Below, in pieces: positions 37,744 through 47,840 of a stretch of 64,000 nucleotides of DNA. The stretch spans positions 101,547 through 165,546 of the forward strand of contig NZ_VTXE01000006.1 in the NCBI RefSeq assembly GCF_013114595.1. The letters run 5' to 3'. The notes under the pieces were generated by a model. That model worked only from the letters and a program-made list of their open reading frames with translations. It did no database searches and was not told where the DNA came from. Made by a program: the position numbers and the translations under genes. Position 1 is the stretch's first letter. Each line of letters begins with the position of its first letter. This DNA comes from Vibrio sp. 99-8-1 (GTDB lineage Bacteria; Pseudomonadota; Gammaproteobacteria; Enterobacterales; Vibrionaceae).

Positions 37744-39159
37744 ATGATTAACAATAAAACTCACAAGTTCGACACTCACAAGATTGAGTATCAGCCAGAT
37801 CTTGCTGTAACACTATTTCGCCCTATCGCCGATCATCCATGGTCAATGCTATTGCGTTCGCCTTCAACCACTCATCCGGATAGTCGATTTGATATCTTGG
37901 TAGCAAACCCAATTGCCACATTAGTAAGCAGAAAGCATCAAACTTACTTTCATAAGGGTGATTCGGTTACCGTCTCGCAAGCAGACCCTTTTGAATTACT
38001 GCAGCATCATCTCGATAATTTATTACCTAGATATACCAGCAATGATGATTTGCCTTTTGTTGGGGGAGCGTTAGGGTATTTTAGCTACGACTTAGGTCGT
38101 CGAGTAGAACAACTACCCGAGTTAGCAGAGAATGACATTGATATCCCAGAAATGGCGGTAGGCTTTTATCGTTGGGCAGTCATCGTTGATCACCACAAAA
38201 AACAGGCACATGTTGTTGGTCAAGATGTGCAGAACGCCTACCAATATCTATTAAGCCGTAAAGAAACCGATACTCACACTGAAACAGAGTTAAGACAGAC
38301 GGAACCATCGACTCCTTTCTCTTTATCCAGTCAATGGCAATCCAATATGAGTGCCGCCGACTACCGTGGTAAGTTTAATAAAATTCAAGGCTACCTGCTT
38401 TCTGGGGACTGCTATCAGATCAATTTAGCGCAGCGATTTAAGGCTAACTATTCAGGTTCAGAGTTTGACGCTTATTTAATGCTAGAGAATCAAAACAGAG
38501 CGCCTTTTTCTGCATTTTTAAAGTTAGAAGAGAGTGCCATTATTAGTATCTCCCCAGAGCGATTTATTCAGTTATCCGCACAGTCCATACAGACCAAGCC
38601 TATCAAGGGCACTTTGCCTCGTTCTCAATGCCAACAACAAGACATCATTAATGCAGAGAAGCTGGCTCGTTCTGAGAAAGATCAAGCAGAAAACTTAATG
38701 ATCGTTGACCTGCTACGCAACGATATTGGCCGAGTCGCCTTACCCGGTAGCGTTAGTGTGCCAAAACTGTTTGACGTAGAAAGCTTTCCTGCGGTACACC
38801 ATTTAGTTAGCACCATTACCGCTAAACTGGATAAGCAATATCAACCCACCGATCTATTGCGAGCCTGTTTTCCCGGAGGCTCAATAACCGGAGCACCTAA
38901 AGTGCGGGCAATGGAGATTATTGAAGAGTTAGAGCCTCATAGGCGTACGGTTTATTGCGGAAGCATTGGATATATTAGCCAGTGCGGCACCATGGATACC
39001 AGTATTACGATTCGCACCTTGGTTGCGCATAACAATACCTTGTACGCATGGGCTGGTGGAGGCATCGTCGCGGACAGTCAATGTGATGCCGAATATCAAG
39101 AGACGCTGGATAAACTGAGTCGTATTTTGCCAGTATTAGAAAAGGCAGAACATGAATAA
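37744..39159 (+). CDS. pabB: Aminodeoxychorismate synthase component I (PabB)
   Basis: This ~471-residue enzyme converts chorismate plus glutamine-derived ammonia to 4-amino-4-deoxychorismate for folate synthesis. The C-terminal chorismate-binding domain is clear: SGDCYQINLAQRF, QTKPIKGTLPRS, SEKDQAENLMIVDLLRNDIGRV and CFPGGSITGAPKVRAMEII. The N-terminal domain has the partner-binding segment PFVGGALGYFSYDLGR. I prefer the ATG at 37744; a TTG at 37726 is possible and neither has a strong ribosome-binding site. The gene overlaps nudL by 8 bases, as in E. coli. Confidence 0.93.
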   Translation: MINNKTHKFDTHKIEYQPDLAVTLFRPIADHPWSMLLRSPSTTHPDSRFDILVANPIATLVSRKHQTYFHKGDSVTVSQADPFELLQHHLDNLLPRYTSNDDLPFVGGALGYFSYDLGRRVEQLPELAENDIDIPEMAVGFYRWAVIVDHHKKQAHVVGQDVQNAYQYLLSRKETDTHTETELRQTEPSTPFSLSSQWQSNMSAADYRGKFNKIQGYLLSGDCYQINLAQRFKANYSGSEFDAYLMLENQNRAPFSAFLKLEESAIISISPERFIQLSAQSIQTKPIKGTLPRSQCQQQDIINAEKLARSEKDQAENLMIVDLLRNDIGRVALPGSVSVPKLFDVESFPAVHHLVSTITAKLDKQYQPTDLLRACFPGGSITGAPKVRAMEIIEELEPHRRTVYCGSIGYISQCGTMDTSITIRTLVAHNNTLYAWAGGGIVADSQCDAEYQETLDKLSRILPVLEKAEHE

Positions 39160-39742
39160 GCAGCAGTTACTTACCCAGTTTTCTTTACGTCTACCTGAAC
39201 AGTATCACCACGAAGCCGTGAACAGAGCCTCCTCTGCCAATCCCAACCAGGTTCGTAAAGCGTCGGTACTCATTGGTTGCGTTGAGAGAGATGACCAACT
39301 GTTTGTGATTTTAACCAGACGTGCGAAGCACCTTAAGCATCACCCCGGACAGATTAGTTTCCCGGGCGGCAAGTATGAAGAGTCAGACAGCTCTTTAATA
39401 CACACCGCATTAAGGGAGACTGAAGAAGAGATCGGAATTCATGCTGATCAAATATCTGTTGTTGGACTATTACCAGAACTGATGACGGTCAGTCATTTTA
39501 TGGTGACCCCAGTGATCGCCCTTATTTCCAGTGATTATCAAATCCAGATGGATAGAAATGAAGTTGACGACGTATTCGAAGTTCCCGCTAGCCATCTATT
39601 TGATATCAAACAACTCTATACACAAGTATTCAAAATTAACCAACAACGGCATAGAGTTTTTGCGGTTCCTTATAATGAGCACTTTATTTGGGGAGTTACC
39701 GCACAGATCATTCAAGCTCTTCAACGTCAACTGCGTGAGTAA
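39152..39742 (+). CDS. nudL: CoA pyrophosphatase, Nudix family (NudL)
   Basis: This 196-residue Nudix hydrolase belongs to the CoA-pyrophosphatase subgroup, which splits CoA into phosphopantetheine and 3',5'-ADP. The segment LKHHPGQISFPGGKYEESDS is the diagnostic CoA-Nudix element, and ALRETEEEIGI is the Nudix box proper. Its start overlaps the end of pabB by 8 bases, giving coupled translation. No function linked to folate is known; the pairing with pabB is conserved in gammaproteobacteria. Confidence 0.93.
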   Translation: MNKQQLLTQFSLRLPEQYHHEAVNRASSANPNQVRKASVLIGCVERDDQLFVILTRRAKHLKHHPGQISFPGGKYEESDSSLIHTALRETEEEIGIHADQISVVGLLPELMTVSHFMVTPVIALISSDYQIQMDRNEVDDVFEVPASHLFDIKQLYTQVFKINQQRHRVFAVPYNEHFIWGVTAQIIQALQRQLRE

Positions 39743-39946
39743 ACAGTGTTCTTTTTGCCGAATTTATTTATACTGCTAATGGCATAAAGTAGACGCATCT
39801 TTCAGCTTTTTAGTCTGGGCGCAATTTTATTCTAAGCACTATTTTATTCTGAGCACGATCGATCTTAAACCATCGTGTATAGGCTCATCTACTCAAGCTA
39901 TTTAATTGAGATTGGTGTTAATAATATCGATTACGGACTTAATCTA

Positions 39947-40417
39947 ATGATTACTATTCGAAAAGCTAAATTCAAAGACTACGCCTCTCTTATGGAGATG
40001 GAAGTGACAGATGAGCAGAAACCGTACGTTACTAACTTTAATACGCTTTATGAACATAGAACCCCTGAACAAGAGTTTTATGTAATCAATGAAGGCAAAG
40101 AGTTACTCGGTTTCTTTATGCTGGATAAGTCCTATTCTCGTCAGTACACTTTTGCTCAACAAAAAGAGCTTGGCTTACGTAATTTTCTCATTGCCAAGCA
40201 GCATCAGGGCAAAGGGTACGCCAAGCAAGCGCTTAATCGCCTATTTCTTTATCTTTATGGCGCCTATGCGGACTTCAATTGCATAGGACTGACGGTAAAT
40301 AAGAAAAACACTCTGGCCTATAAGCTCTATTTAGACGTCGGTTTTTCAGATACAGAAACGATTTATCACGGTGGTGAAGCTGGTGCTCAGCACGTACTAA
40401 GAAAAGATATCAACTAA
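39947..40417 (+). CDS. GNAT family N-acetyltransferase
   Basis: This 156-residue acetyltransferase begins with the familiar ITIRKAKFKDYASLMEME and has motif A RNFLIAKQHQGKGYAKQALNRL, with the QGKGYA acetyl-CoA loop. The last block (CIGLTVNKKNTLAYKLYLDVGF) is a standard GNAT C-terminus. The frame is open upstream from 39875, but ATG at 39947 gives the normal family start. The substrate is not predictable. The ~200 bases before it hold no strong signal. Confidence 0.86.
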   Translation: MITIRKAKFKDYASLMEMEVTDEQKPYVTNFNTLYEHRTPEQEFYVINEGKELLGFFMLDKSYSRQYTFAQQKELGLRNFLIAKQHQGKGYAKQALNRLFLYLYGAYADFNCIGLTVNKKNTLAYKLYLDVGFSDTETIYHGGEAGAQHVLRKDIN

Positions 40418-40663
40418 TTTTGTGTATTTGACTATTTTTTCAGCTAAACATTATCAATTATTTAACATAAACGGGTTTTTATTAAATAAAATCTAGATTC
40501 TTGTCAAATATATCAACTCAAACAAGAATAAGGCTTGAAGCGAACAAATTCACATGTAATATGTTCGGTGCATTAGACAATTCCTACAATCCTATTGTTC
40601 ACTTTTTCACATTGATTAATGCAATCAGGATTTATTTATACTTCTACGGAGAATATTAAACAC

Positions 40664-42064
40664 ATGACTTACGCGCCTGTAACAGACGTACTTAGCGGTA
40701 AGCTAGCACTAGACAGTGAAGTTACTGTCAAAGGCTGGATCCGTTCACGTCGTGATTCCAAAGCTGGAATCTCTTTCCTTGCCATATACGACGGCTCTTG
40801 TTTCGACCCTATTCAGGCCGTGGTCCCTAATGAACTTAATAATTACAATTCTGAGGTACTAAAGCTGACCACAGGTTGTTCTGTAGAAGTAACGGGTAAA
40901 GTTGTTGAGTCACCGGCTAAAGGCCAAGACTTTGAACTCGCAGCGACTGACGTTAAAGTTGTCGGTTGGGTCGAAGACGCAGATACTTACCCAATGGCTA
41001 AAACTCGTCACTCTATCGAGTACTTGCGCGAAGTTGCACACTTACGCCCTCGCACCAATGTTATTGGTGCAGTTGCGCGTGTACGTAACAGCCTGTCACA
41101 AGCAATACACCGCTTCTATCATGAGCAAGGTTACTTCTGGATGTCAGCGCCATTAATCACGGCTTCTGATGCAGAAGGTGCTGGTGAGATGTTCCGCGTA
41201 TCAACGCTGGATCTTGCAAATCTTCCTCATAAAGAAGATGGCAGCGTCGACTTTAATGAAGACTTTTTTGGCAAAGAGACATTCTTAACGGTTTCTGGTC
41301 AGTTAAATGCCGAAACTTACGCTTGTGCATTAAGCAAAGTCTATACATTTGGCCCAACTTTCCGTGCAGAAAACTCAAACACAAGTCGTCACTTGGCTGA
41401 GTTCTGGATGGTTGAACCTGAAGTTGCCTTTGCTGATCTAGATGATGTTGCTGGTCTTGCTGAAGACATGCTTAAGTATGTTTTCGACGCAGTACTAAAA
41501 GAGCGTCGTGATGACTTAGAGTTCTTTGCTCAGCGCATAGACAAAACGGTTATTGAGCGTTTAGAGAACTTTGTTTCTTCTGACTTTGCACAAGTGGATT
41601 ACACAGATGCAATCGACATCCTAATTAAGTCTGGTCGCGAATTCGAATTCCCTGTTGAATGGGGTATCGATATGTCTTCTGAGCATGAGCGTTACCTTGC
41701 AGAAGAGCACTTTAAAGCACCTGTAGTTGTTAAAAACTACCCGAAAGACATTAAAGCTTTCTACATGCGCCTGAACGATGACGGTAAGACAGTAGCGGCT
41801 ATGGATGTATTAGCACCGGGTATCGGTGAAATCATCGGTGGTTCTCAACGTGAAGAACGTTTAGAAGTTCTTGATGAGCGTATGGTTGCAATGGGCATAG
41901 ATCCTGAGCACATGGATTGGTATCGCGATCTACGTCGTTACGGTACAGTTCCACATGCAGGTTTTGGATTGGGCTTTGAGCGTCTAGTTTCTTACGTAAC
42001 AGGTATGGGTAACATCCGAGACGTTATTCCGTTCCCTCGTTCTCCAAGAAGCGCAAACTTCTAA
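40664..42064 (+). CDS. asnS: Asparagine-tRNA ligase
   Basis: This 466-residue class II aminoacyl-tRNA synthetase charges tRNA-Asn. An N-terminal OB-fold anticodon domain ([22 protein letters not shown]) is followed by the catalytic core with motif 2 ([25 protein letters not shown]) and motif 3 ([25 protein letters not shown]). The length is normal. ATG at 40664, with GGAGA about eleven bases upstream, is chosen over an ATG 15 codons earlier because family members start [11 protein letters not shown] strong terminator follows. Confidence 0.97.
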   Translation: MTYAPVTDVLSGKLALDSEVTVKGWIRSRRDSKAGISFLAIYDGSCFDPIQAVVPNELNNYNSEVLKLTTGCSVEVTGKVVESPAKGQDFELAATDVKVVGWVEDADTYPMAKTRHSIEYLREVAHLRPRTNVIGAVARVRNSLSQAIHRFYHEQGYFWMSAPLITASDAEGAGEMFRVSTLDLANLPHKEDGSVDFNEDFFGKETFLTVSGQLNAETYACALSKVYTFGPTFRAENSNTSRHLAEFWMVEPEVAFADLDDVAGLAEDMLKYVFDAVLKERRDDLEFFAQRIDKTVIERLENFVSSDFAQVDYTDAIDILIKSGREFEFPVEWGIDMSSEHERYLAEEHFKAPVVVKNYPKDIKAFYMRLNDDGKTVAAMDVLAPGIGEIIGGSQREERLEVLDERMVAMGIDPEHMDWYRDLRRYGTVPHAGFGLGFERLVSYVTGMGNIRDVIPFPRSPRSANF

Positions 42065-42093
42065 TACCATTATTGGTATTTGACACAAATTGC

Positions 42094-42122
42094 AAAAGCC
42101 GCTTTATTTAAAGCGGCTTTTT
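42094..42122 (+). terminator. Intrinsic terminator of asnS
   Basis: AAAGCCGCTT and AAGCGGCTTT pair around a short loop and are followed by TTTAATTTTTT. Confidence 0.9.
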
Positions 42123-42240
42123 AATTTTTTCATTCATTAGCCACATAACCTTTTCCAACACTATTTATTGACCTCTGAAATATTTTACTCGATCATTAGG
42201 TCTACTGTACTGTTCTAAAATTTTTAGGTGGATTGTATCA

Positions 42241-43683
42241 ATGTATAAGCCTTATTTTGATAAAGGTAAAACGTTCTTTTTCTACATCATTGCAGCTATT
42301 GTTTATGGAACATATGGCAGCCGTGTATGTCCCTTTCTTGATACCTTAACCACAAAAGAAATCTTGCTACATGTCTCTATAGTATTTGTACTGCTTTTTT
42401 CGACCCGATTCGCATTGGCCTCTGCAGGCATCATTACCTATAAAGGCAGTATCACAAAATTAGACACAGGCTTGTTTTTCCTGTTCTCGCTCCCTTTTGC
42501 CCTTTTTTACAACATCAGTTACGACTTCGGTTTCGACAGCAACTTTAAAGTGCTGTTCGGTATGACTCTGTTTGGTTTTTTCACTGGCGTCATCTTAGAG
42601 CTGTTGGACAAGCAACGCTATCTCGCGAGCGGAGATTTTCAAGTCAGCCTTAACGGTGAGCGCCGTTCAATCATCAAACAGATGATTGGCCTGTTTTCTA
42701 TGCTGATAGTTGCCTTGACGGCCTCTATGATCATGATAGAAATTAAAGATCTATATTGGTTGGAACATAATCCCGAGAAGTTAGCTGACGGCTCAGGAAA
42801 GATCAGCGTGATAAAAGAGTTTATTTTTGTCGCCGTGGTTTTATTCAGCTATGCATTTTATATCATTAATCTGTGGACCAAGATTTTAAAACAGATGCTG
42901 CTGTCGCAAGAATCTGCCCTATCCGCTGTTGGCGCAGGCTCGCAAGATGTGCGCGTTCCTGTCTATGATCATGATGAGTTAGGTACAGTCGCCTCATTAA
43001 CCAATAGCATGCTGGATAATTTGGAAGTCAGCCACAAAGAAGTTCAAACCACTCGCGATGTTGCGATTGTTAGCCTAGCCGCATTAGCAGAGTCACGTGA
43101 TAACGAAACGGGTGCACATATTCTTAGAACACAAGAGTATGTAAAAGCCTTAGCAGAGCACCTATCTAACAATGAAAAGTACACCGATTTACTCGATAAA
43201 AATTATATAGAGCTGCTGTATAAATCAGCGCCTCTTCACGATGTCGGCAAAGTAGGCATTCCAGATAGAGTATTGCTAAAACCGGGTAAGTTGACTGATG
43301 AAGAATTTGAGACCATGAAGCAACATCCGCAAATTGGTGCAGACGCTTTATCTATAGCGGAGCAGCAACTGGGGTCAACCTCTTTCCTAAATGTGGCCAA
43401 AGAGATCTCTTTAACTCACCATGAAAAGTGGGACGGTTCAGGTTACCCAAATCAACTTTCCGGCACGGATATTCCTATTTCTGGCAGATTAATGGCTCTA
43501 GCTGATGTTTATGACGCATTAATATCGAAGCGAGTCTATAAGCCGGCATTTACTCATCAAGAAGCGAAAGAGATTATTTTGCAGGGTTCTGGCAAACACT
43601 TCGACCCCGATATCGTGGAGGCCTTTATCGCCATTGAAGATGATTTCGTCGAGATAGCAAGTAGACTTAAAGATAAAGAATAG
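42241..43683 (+). CDS. HD-GYP c-di-GMP phosphodiesterase, membrane-anchored
   Basis: This 480-residue protein has about six N-terminal hydrophobic helices, a HAMP-like linker (SAVGAGSQDVRVPVYDHDELGTVA) and a C-terminal HD-GYP domain that hydrolyses cyclic-di-GMP. The catalytic pair HD is at 333-334 in APLHDVGKVGIPD, and GYP at 401-403 in HHEKWDGSGYPN. All metal ligands appear intact. It opposes the three diguanylate cyclases in this window. Its place after asnS matches what I recall of V. cholerae chromosome I (VC1295). It ends at a strong terminator. Confidence 0.93.
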   Translation: MYKPYFDKGKTFFFYIIAAIVYGTYGSRVCPFLDTLTTKEILLHVSIVFVLLFSTRFALASAGIITYKGSITKLDTGLFFLFSLPFALFYNISYDFGFDSNFKVLFGMTLFGFFTGVILELLDKQRYLASGDFQVSLNGERRSIIKQMIGLFSMLIVALTASMIMIEIKDLYWLEHNPEKLADGSGKISVIKEFIFVAVVLFSYAFYIINLWTKILKQMLLSQESALSAVGAGSQDVRVPVYDHDELGTVASLTNSMLDNLEVSHKEVQTTRDVAIVSLAALAESRDNETGAHILRTQEYVKALAEHLSNNEKYTDLLDKNYIELLYKSAPLHDVGKVGIPDRVLLKPGKLTDEEFETMKQHPQIGADALSIAEQQLGSTSFLNVAKEISLTHHEKWDGSGYPNQLSGTDIPISGRLMALADVYDALISKRVYKPAFTHQEAKEIILQGSGKHFDPDIVEAFIAIEDDFVEIASRLKDKE

Positions 43684-43684
43684 C

Positions 43685-43708
43685 AAAACGGGCCTCGGCC
43701 CGTTTTTA
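43685..43708 (+). terminator. Intrinsic terminator of HD-GYP gene
   Basis: AAAACGGGC and GCCCGTTTT pair around CTCG, followed by TT. A compact, strong terminator. Confidence 0.9.
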
Positions 43709-43896
43709 ACTTTTACTACTTTTCTGACAGAAAAAGCGCTTATTTCATCTCTTTAACCCTCAAAATAACTGACTTAAATCATTAATTACCACCAAATTGA
43801 AATAAATTTAATTTTTATCAATTATTGATGTTGTTTCTAATGGTTCATAAAGGTATAAATAAACCGTTACTACCACATTTAACAGGGATGAAGATT

Positions 43897-45087
43897 ATGT
43901 TTGAAAAAGTTGCTGCTGCTCCAGCGGATCCTATACTTGGCTTAACTGAACTATTTAAAAAAGATAGCCGTAAAGAGAAAATCAATCTTGGTGTAGGCAT
44001 ATACAAAGATGAACAGGGAACGACCCCTGTGTTAGCTACCGTTAAGAAAGCAGAAGCTGCACTTCTTGAAACAGAAAAAACCAAATCTTACCTCACCATT
44101 GAAGGAACCGCAGAATACGGCCTAGCAGTGCAAAAGCTACTGTTTGGTGATGACTCCACTATCGTATCCGAACATAAAGCGAAGACGGCTCAAGCTCCAG
44201 GCGGCACGGGTGCTTTGCGTGTAGCTGGTGAGTTTATTAAACGCCAACTTGGCGCACCTAAAATCTGGATCAGCAACCCAACATGGGCAAACCACAATGG
44301 TGTGTTTACTGCTGCTGGTTTAGAGACCGTTCAGTATGGCTATTATAATGCTGAGACTAAGTCTAAAGACTTAGAACTGATGGTTGAAGACCTAGGCAAA
44401 GCAGACGAAGGTGATATCGTTCTTCTACATGGTTGTTGTCACAACCCTACCGGTATTGACCCAACGGCTGACGAGTGGGAAGTATTGGCAAAACTTTGTG
44501 CCGACAAAAAGCTTTTACCTCTTTTCGATTTTGCTTATCAAGGCTTCGCTAAAGGCGTTGAAGAAGATGCACACGGCCTTCGTACTTTCGCCAAGTACAA
44601 CAGTGAAATTTTAGTAGCAAGTTCATTCTCTAAAAACTTTGGCTTATATAACGAGCGTGTAGGCGCCTTTACGCTGGTTGCTGAATCTGAGCAAACTGCT
44701 GCCACCGCTTTCTCTCAAGTCAAAGCGATCATTCGTTCAATTTATTCAAACCCGCCTGCACACGGCTCAGCAGTTGTGACACATATTTTAAACAACCCTG
44801 CACTGAGAGCAGAGTGGGAACAAGAAGTGGCTGAAATGCGCGACCGTATTCAAGAGATGCGTTCGCTATTTGTTGAGACGCTAAAAGAACAAGGTGTCAC
44901 CGCTGACTTTAGCTTTATTGAACGTCAAAATGGCATGTTTAGCTTCTCAGGCTTAACGAAAGCACAAGTAGAACAGCTTAAAGAAGAATTTGGCATCTAT
45001 ATTGTTGGTTCAGGTCGCATAAGTGTTGCTGGTATGACGAAAGCCAATATGATTCCTTTATGTAAAGGTATTGCCGCTGTACTATAA
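43897..45087 (+). CDS. aspC: Aspartate/aromatic aminotransferase
   Basis: This 396-residue PLP-dependent aminotransferase of subgroup I interconverts aspartate or aromatic amino acids with their oxo acids. The Schiff-base lysine is K246 in [24 protein letters not shown] and the C-terminal [13 protein letters not shown] arginine element are conserved. ATG at 43897 with AGGGA about eight bases upstream is the family start (MFEKVAAAP). Earlier in-frame ATGs give an unrelated extension. AspC and TyrB are hard to separate by sequence alone. A terminator follows. Confidence 0.93.
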   Translation: MFEKVAAAPADPILGLTELFKKDSRKEKINLGVGIYKDEQGTTPVLATVKKAEAALLETEKTKSYLTIEGTAEYGLAVQKLLFGDDSTIVSEHKAKTAQAPGGTGALRVAGEFIKRQLGAPKIWISNPTWANHNGVFTAAGLETVQYGYYNAETKSKDLELMVEDLGKADEGDIVLLHGCCHNPTGIDPTADEWEVLAKLCADKKLLPLFDFAYQGFAKGVEEDAHGLRTFAKYNSEILVASSFSKNFGLYNERVGAFTLVAESEQTAATAFSQVKAIIRSIYSNPPAHGSAVVTHILNNPALRAEWEQEVAEMRDRIQEMRSLFVETLKEQGVTADFSFIERQNGMFSFSGLTKAQVEQLKEEFGIYIVGSGRISVAGMTKANMIPLCKGIAAVL

Positions 45088-45107
45088 TGGCAGATAACGG
45101 ATATAAG

Positions 45108-45141
45108 GTCAGACTCTCTTATTGAGGTCTGGCTTTTTTTT
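45108..45141 (+). terminator. Intrinsic terminator of aminotransferase gene
   Basis: CAGAC-T-CTC and GAG-GTCTG form a stem with one bulged T, followed by GGC and a run of eight Ts. Confidence 0.85.
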
Positions 45142-45156
45142 GCGACAGAGGAAACT

Positions 45157-47043
45157 ATGAACGCTGAGTTACTCGAAATTAAAAACTTTATTTCACAGCA
45201 CCCTCCTTTTAATGAACTGCCTGACGAAACGTTAGAATATATCGCTCAAAGCATTGAAATTTCTTACTTTCGTAACGAAACACCTATTATTCATATGGGG
45301 GATCATATCCATGATCTTTATATGCTTAGAAGTGGTGTTGTTGAGGTATATCGACGTAAAGGAGAGCTGTACAACCGACTCAGCGAAGGGGCTTTATTTG
45401 GCCAAATGGGGCTATTAACCAATAATAAAGTACGTTTTCCCGCCAAAGCCATAGACGATACCCTACTCTACTGTATTCCAGAGAAAGTTTTCCTTGAACT
45501 GTATGAAGGACATGAACACTTTGCTGACTTTGTCGAAGTCGAAGACAGTGTTCGTCTACGCCAAACCATATCCAATACCAATGATGCAAATGACTTAACA
45601 ACATCAAAAGTAAGTACCTTACTTACTCGAGAACCCATCAGCATATCTAAAGAGTTGTCCATTCAAAGCGCTGCAAAAAAAATGGCCGAAGAAGCGGTAT
45701 CTTCTCTACTGATTTATGATCCCAACAGCGATCCCGATGATGAAGAGAACTCATCCATTATCGGTATCATTACCGATAGGGACTTGTGTACACGCGTCTT
45801 AGCTGAAGGGTTAAATCCCTCCGATGAAGTCGCCAGTGTCATGACCGTTGATGTCATTTCGTTAGACCACAATGCCTATGTTTATGAGGCGATGCTAACG
45901 ATGCTTAGGTATAACGTGCACCACTTACCTGTTCTAAAAAACCGCAAAGCATTAGGTATTTTAGAGTCTACCGATATCGTGCGGTATGAATCGCAAAACT
46001 CGTTATTACTGGTTAGCACCATATTTTTACAAAGCTCTATTCAAGAACTACAAGCCATATCTGAACAGGTAAAAGATAGCTTTGTTCGGCTGGTTAATGA
46101 AGATGCCAACTCTCATATGGTTGGCAGTGCCATGTCGGTAATTGGTCGAAGCTTTAAGCAGCGCATTATTGAACTTGCTGAGCAAGAGCTAGGGCCACCA
46201 CCTATCCCTTACTGTTTCTTGGCGCTGGGGTCAATGGCTCGCGATGAGCAGCTCATCGTAACAGACCAAGACAATGCGATCATACTTGATGACGCATACG
46301 TTGCTGAAAAACATGGTGAATATTTTGAAAAACTGGCCAAATTTGTTTGCGATGGCCTAGACATGTGCGGTTACAACTATTGTACTGGCGACATTATGGC
46401 GTCGAACCCTATGTGGCGAATGACACGAAGGGAATGGGAAAGCTGCTTTGCAGATTGGATCGATAACCCTAATCCCAAGGCGCTGCTAAACAGTTCCATC
46501 TTCTTCGACCTTACCGGTATTTATGGGCGATTAAAGTGGGCAGAACAACTAAACAGCTTTATTTTGCGAAGAGCAAAAAAGAACAACCGTTTTCTTGCCT
46601 GCTTGGCACGCAATGCCCTGAACCGCACGCCACCTCTTGGCTTCTTCCAGAGTTTTGTTATGGAGAAAGATGGCCAACATAAAAACTCCATTAATTTAAA
46701 GCGTCGAGGAACGGCACCACTGGCAGATCTCATTCGTGTTCACGGTTTGGCGGTTGGCTCTCGAGCGCAAAACTCATTTGAACGCTTAGACGATATTATA
46801 GACGCTGGCATCTTACCAAAAGGACGCGCGCAAGATTTAAGAGATGCGATGGAGTTTATCAGTATGGTTCGTATCCGACATCAGGCGATAGATATTGAAA
46901 ATGCCATTGCCCCTGATAACAACATTGAGCCTGACAACATTTCAGATTTTGATCGTCGTAACCTAAAAGATGCTTTTCAGATTTTAAGTAATGCACAAAA
47001 CTTCTTGAAATATCGTTATCAAGCAAGCAATAAATTTAGCTGA
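45157..47043 (+). CDS. Cyclic-nucleotide-binding/CBS/DUF294 nucleotidyltransferase-like protein
   Basis: This 628-residue cytoplasmic protein combines, in order, a cyclic-nucleotide-binding-like domain (about 20-130), a pair of CBS domains (about 150-280), a DUF294 nucleotidyltransferase-like domain (GSMARDEQLIVTDQDNAIIL, near residue 355) and a C-terminal helical domain. The acidic DQDN pair could bind metal. The adjacent exonuclease gene is only 9 bases downstream, a common pairing. This architecture is thought to act in signalling, but no substrate is established here. Confidence 0.9.
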   Translation: MNAELLEIKNFISQHPPFNELPDETLEYIAQSIEISYFRNETPIIHMGDHIHDLYMLRSGVVEVYRRKGELYNRLSEGALFGQMGLLTNNKVRFPAKAIDDTLLYCIPEKVFLELYEGHEHFADFVEVEDSVRLRQTISNTNDANDLTTSKVSTLLTREPISISKELSIQSAAKKMAEEAVSSLLIYDPNSDPDDEENSSIIGIITDRDLCTRVLAEGLNPSDEVASVMTVDVISLDHNAYVYEAMLTMLRYNVHHLPVLKNRKALGILESTDIVRYESQNSLLLVSTIFLQSSIQELQAISEQVKDSFVRLVNEDANSHMVGSAMSVIGRSFKQRIIELAEQELGPPPIPYCFLALGSMARDEQLIVTDQDNAIILDDAYVAEKHGEYFEKLAKFVCDGLDMCGYNYCTGDIMASNPMWRMTRREWESCFADWIDNPNPKALLNSSIFFDLTGIYGRLKWAEQLNSFILRRAKKNNRFLACLARNALNRTPPLGFFQSFVMEKDGQHKNSINLKRRGTAPLADLIRVHGLAVGSRAQNSFERLDDIIDAGILPKGRAQDLRDAMEFISMVRIRHQAIDIENAIAPDNNIEPDNISDFDRRNLKDAFQILSNAQNFLKYRYQASNKFS

Positions 47044-47052
47044 GGTTAGCCA

Positions 47053-47778
47053 GTGAGTCTTCCATATCGCGCCCCTGAAAAGATGAATTTTAATTGGTTA
47101 TCACATTATGAAACCATGGCGAGTAAGTGCCGAGACGAGCGTTTACAGAACTTCTATCAGCGGGGTGTCCCCGCAGAAGATACACCACTGTCTCAAATTG
47201 AATTTGTCTCTTTAGATTTTGAAACAACGGGCCTTGATCCTAATCGCGATGACATTATTAGCATAGGTTTAGTGCCCTTCACACTTAACCGAGTGTTTCT
47301 CAATCAAGCCAAGCATTGGTACGTTAACCCCAATACTTCTCTTAATGAAGACTCGGTTGTTATCCATGGTATTACTCATAACGATATCGTCAATGCCCCT
47401 GACATTGTAAAAATACTGGAGCAAGTGTTAGAAGCGCTGGCAGGTAAGATTGTTGTGGTGCATTTTCGCAAGATCGAACGCGAATTTTTCTATACCGCTC
47501 TTAACGAACGAATCGGTGAAGGCATCTTATTTCCAGTAATTGATACCATGCAGCTAGAGACCGCGATTCAAAGAAAGAAAAATCGAGGTTTTATGAACTG
47601 GCTTAAAGGCACTAAACCGCAATCGGTTAGGCTAGGAGCAAGTCGAACTCGTTACGGGTTACCTAGCTACACCCCTCATCATGCGTTAACAGACTCCATT
47701 GCCACCGCAGAGTTGTTACAGGCACAGATAGCTCATTATTTTTCAACAGAGACAGCGATTAGCAAGTTGTGGAAATGA
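47053..47778 (+). CDS. 3'-5' exonuclease, DnaQ-like
   Basis: This 241-residue DEDDh exonuclease is related to the DNA polymerase III epsilon chain. Motifs are IEFVSLDFETTGLDPNRDDI (I), VVVHFRKIEREF (II) and HHALTDSIATAEL (III). It starts with GTG, preceded by GAGG eight bases upstream. It follows the cNMP/CBS/DUF294 gene by 9 bases, forming an operon. The next feature is the cassette-like region on the opposite strand. Confidence 0.88.
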   Translation: MSLPYRAPEKMNFNWLSHYETMASKCRDERLQNFYQRGVPAEDTPLSQIEFVSLDFETTGLDPNRDDIISIGLVPFTLNRVFLNQAKHWYVNPNTSLNEDSVVIHGITHNDIVNAPDIVKILEQVLEALAGKIVVVHFRKIEREFFYTALNERIGEGILFPVIDTMQLETAIQRKKNRGFMNWLKGTKPQSVRLGASRTRYGLPSYTPHHALTDSIATAELLQAQIAHYFSTETAISKLWK

Positions 47779-47804
47779 CATTCACTTAGCGCAATACCTA
47801 GCAC

Positions 47805-47840
47805 TGGAGCCAATGATTTCTCGTTAAAAAGTTAGTTAGC
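47805..47840 (-). repeat. attC-like 5' half after nucleotidyltransferase gene
   Basis: Reading on the minus strand right at the stop codon: TAACTAACTTTTTAACGAG. This resembles the TAACAAGCATTTAAGAG start of Vibrio attC sites, with several mismatches. No matching 3' half is present. Confidence 0.3.
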
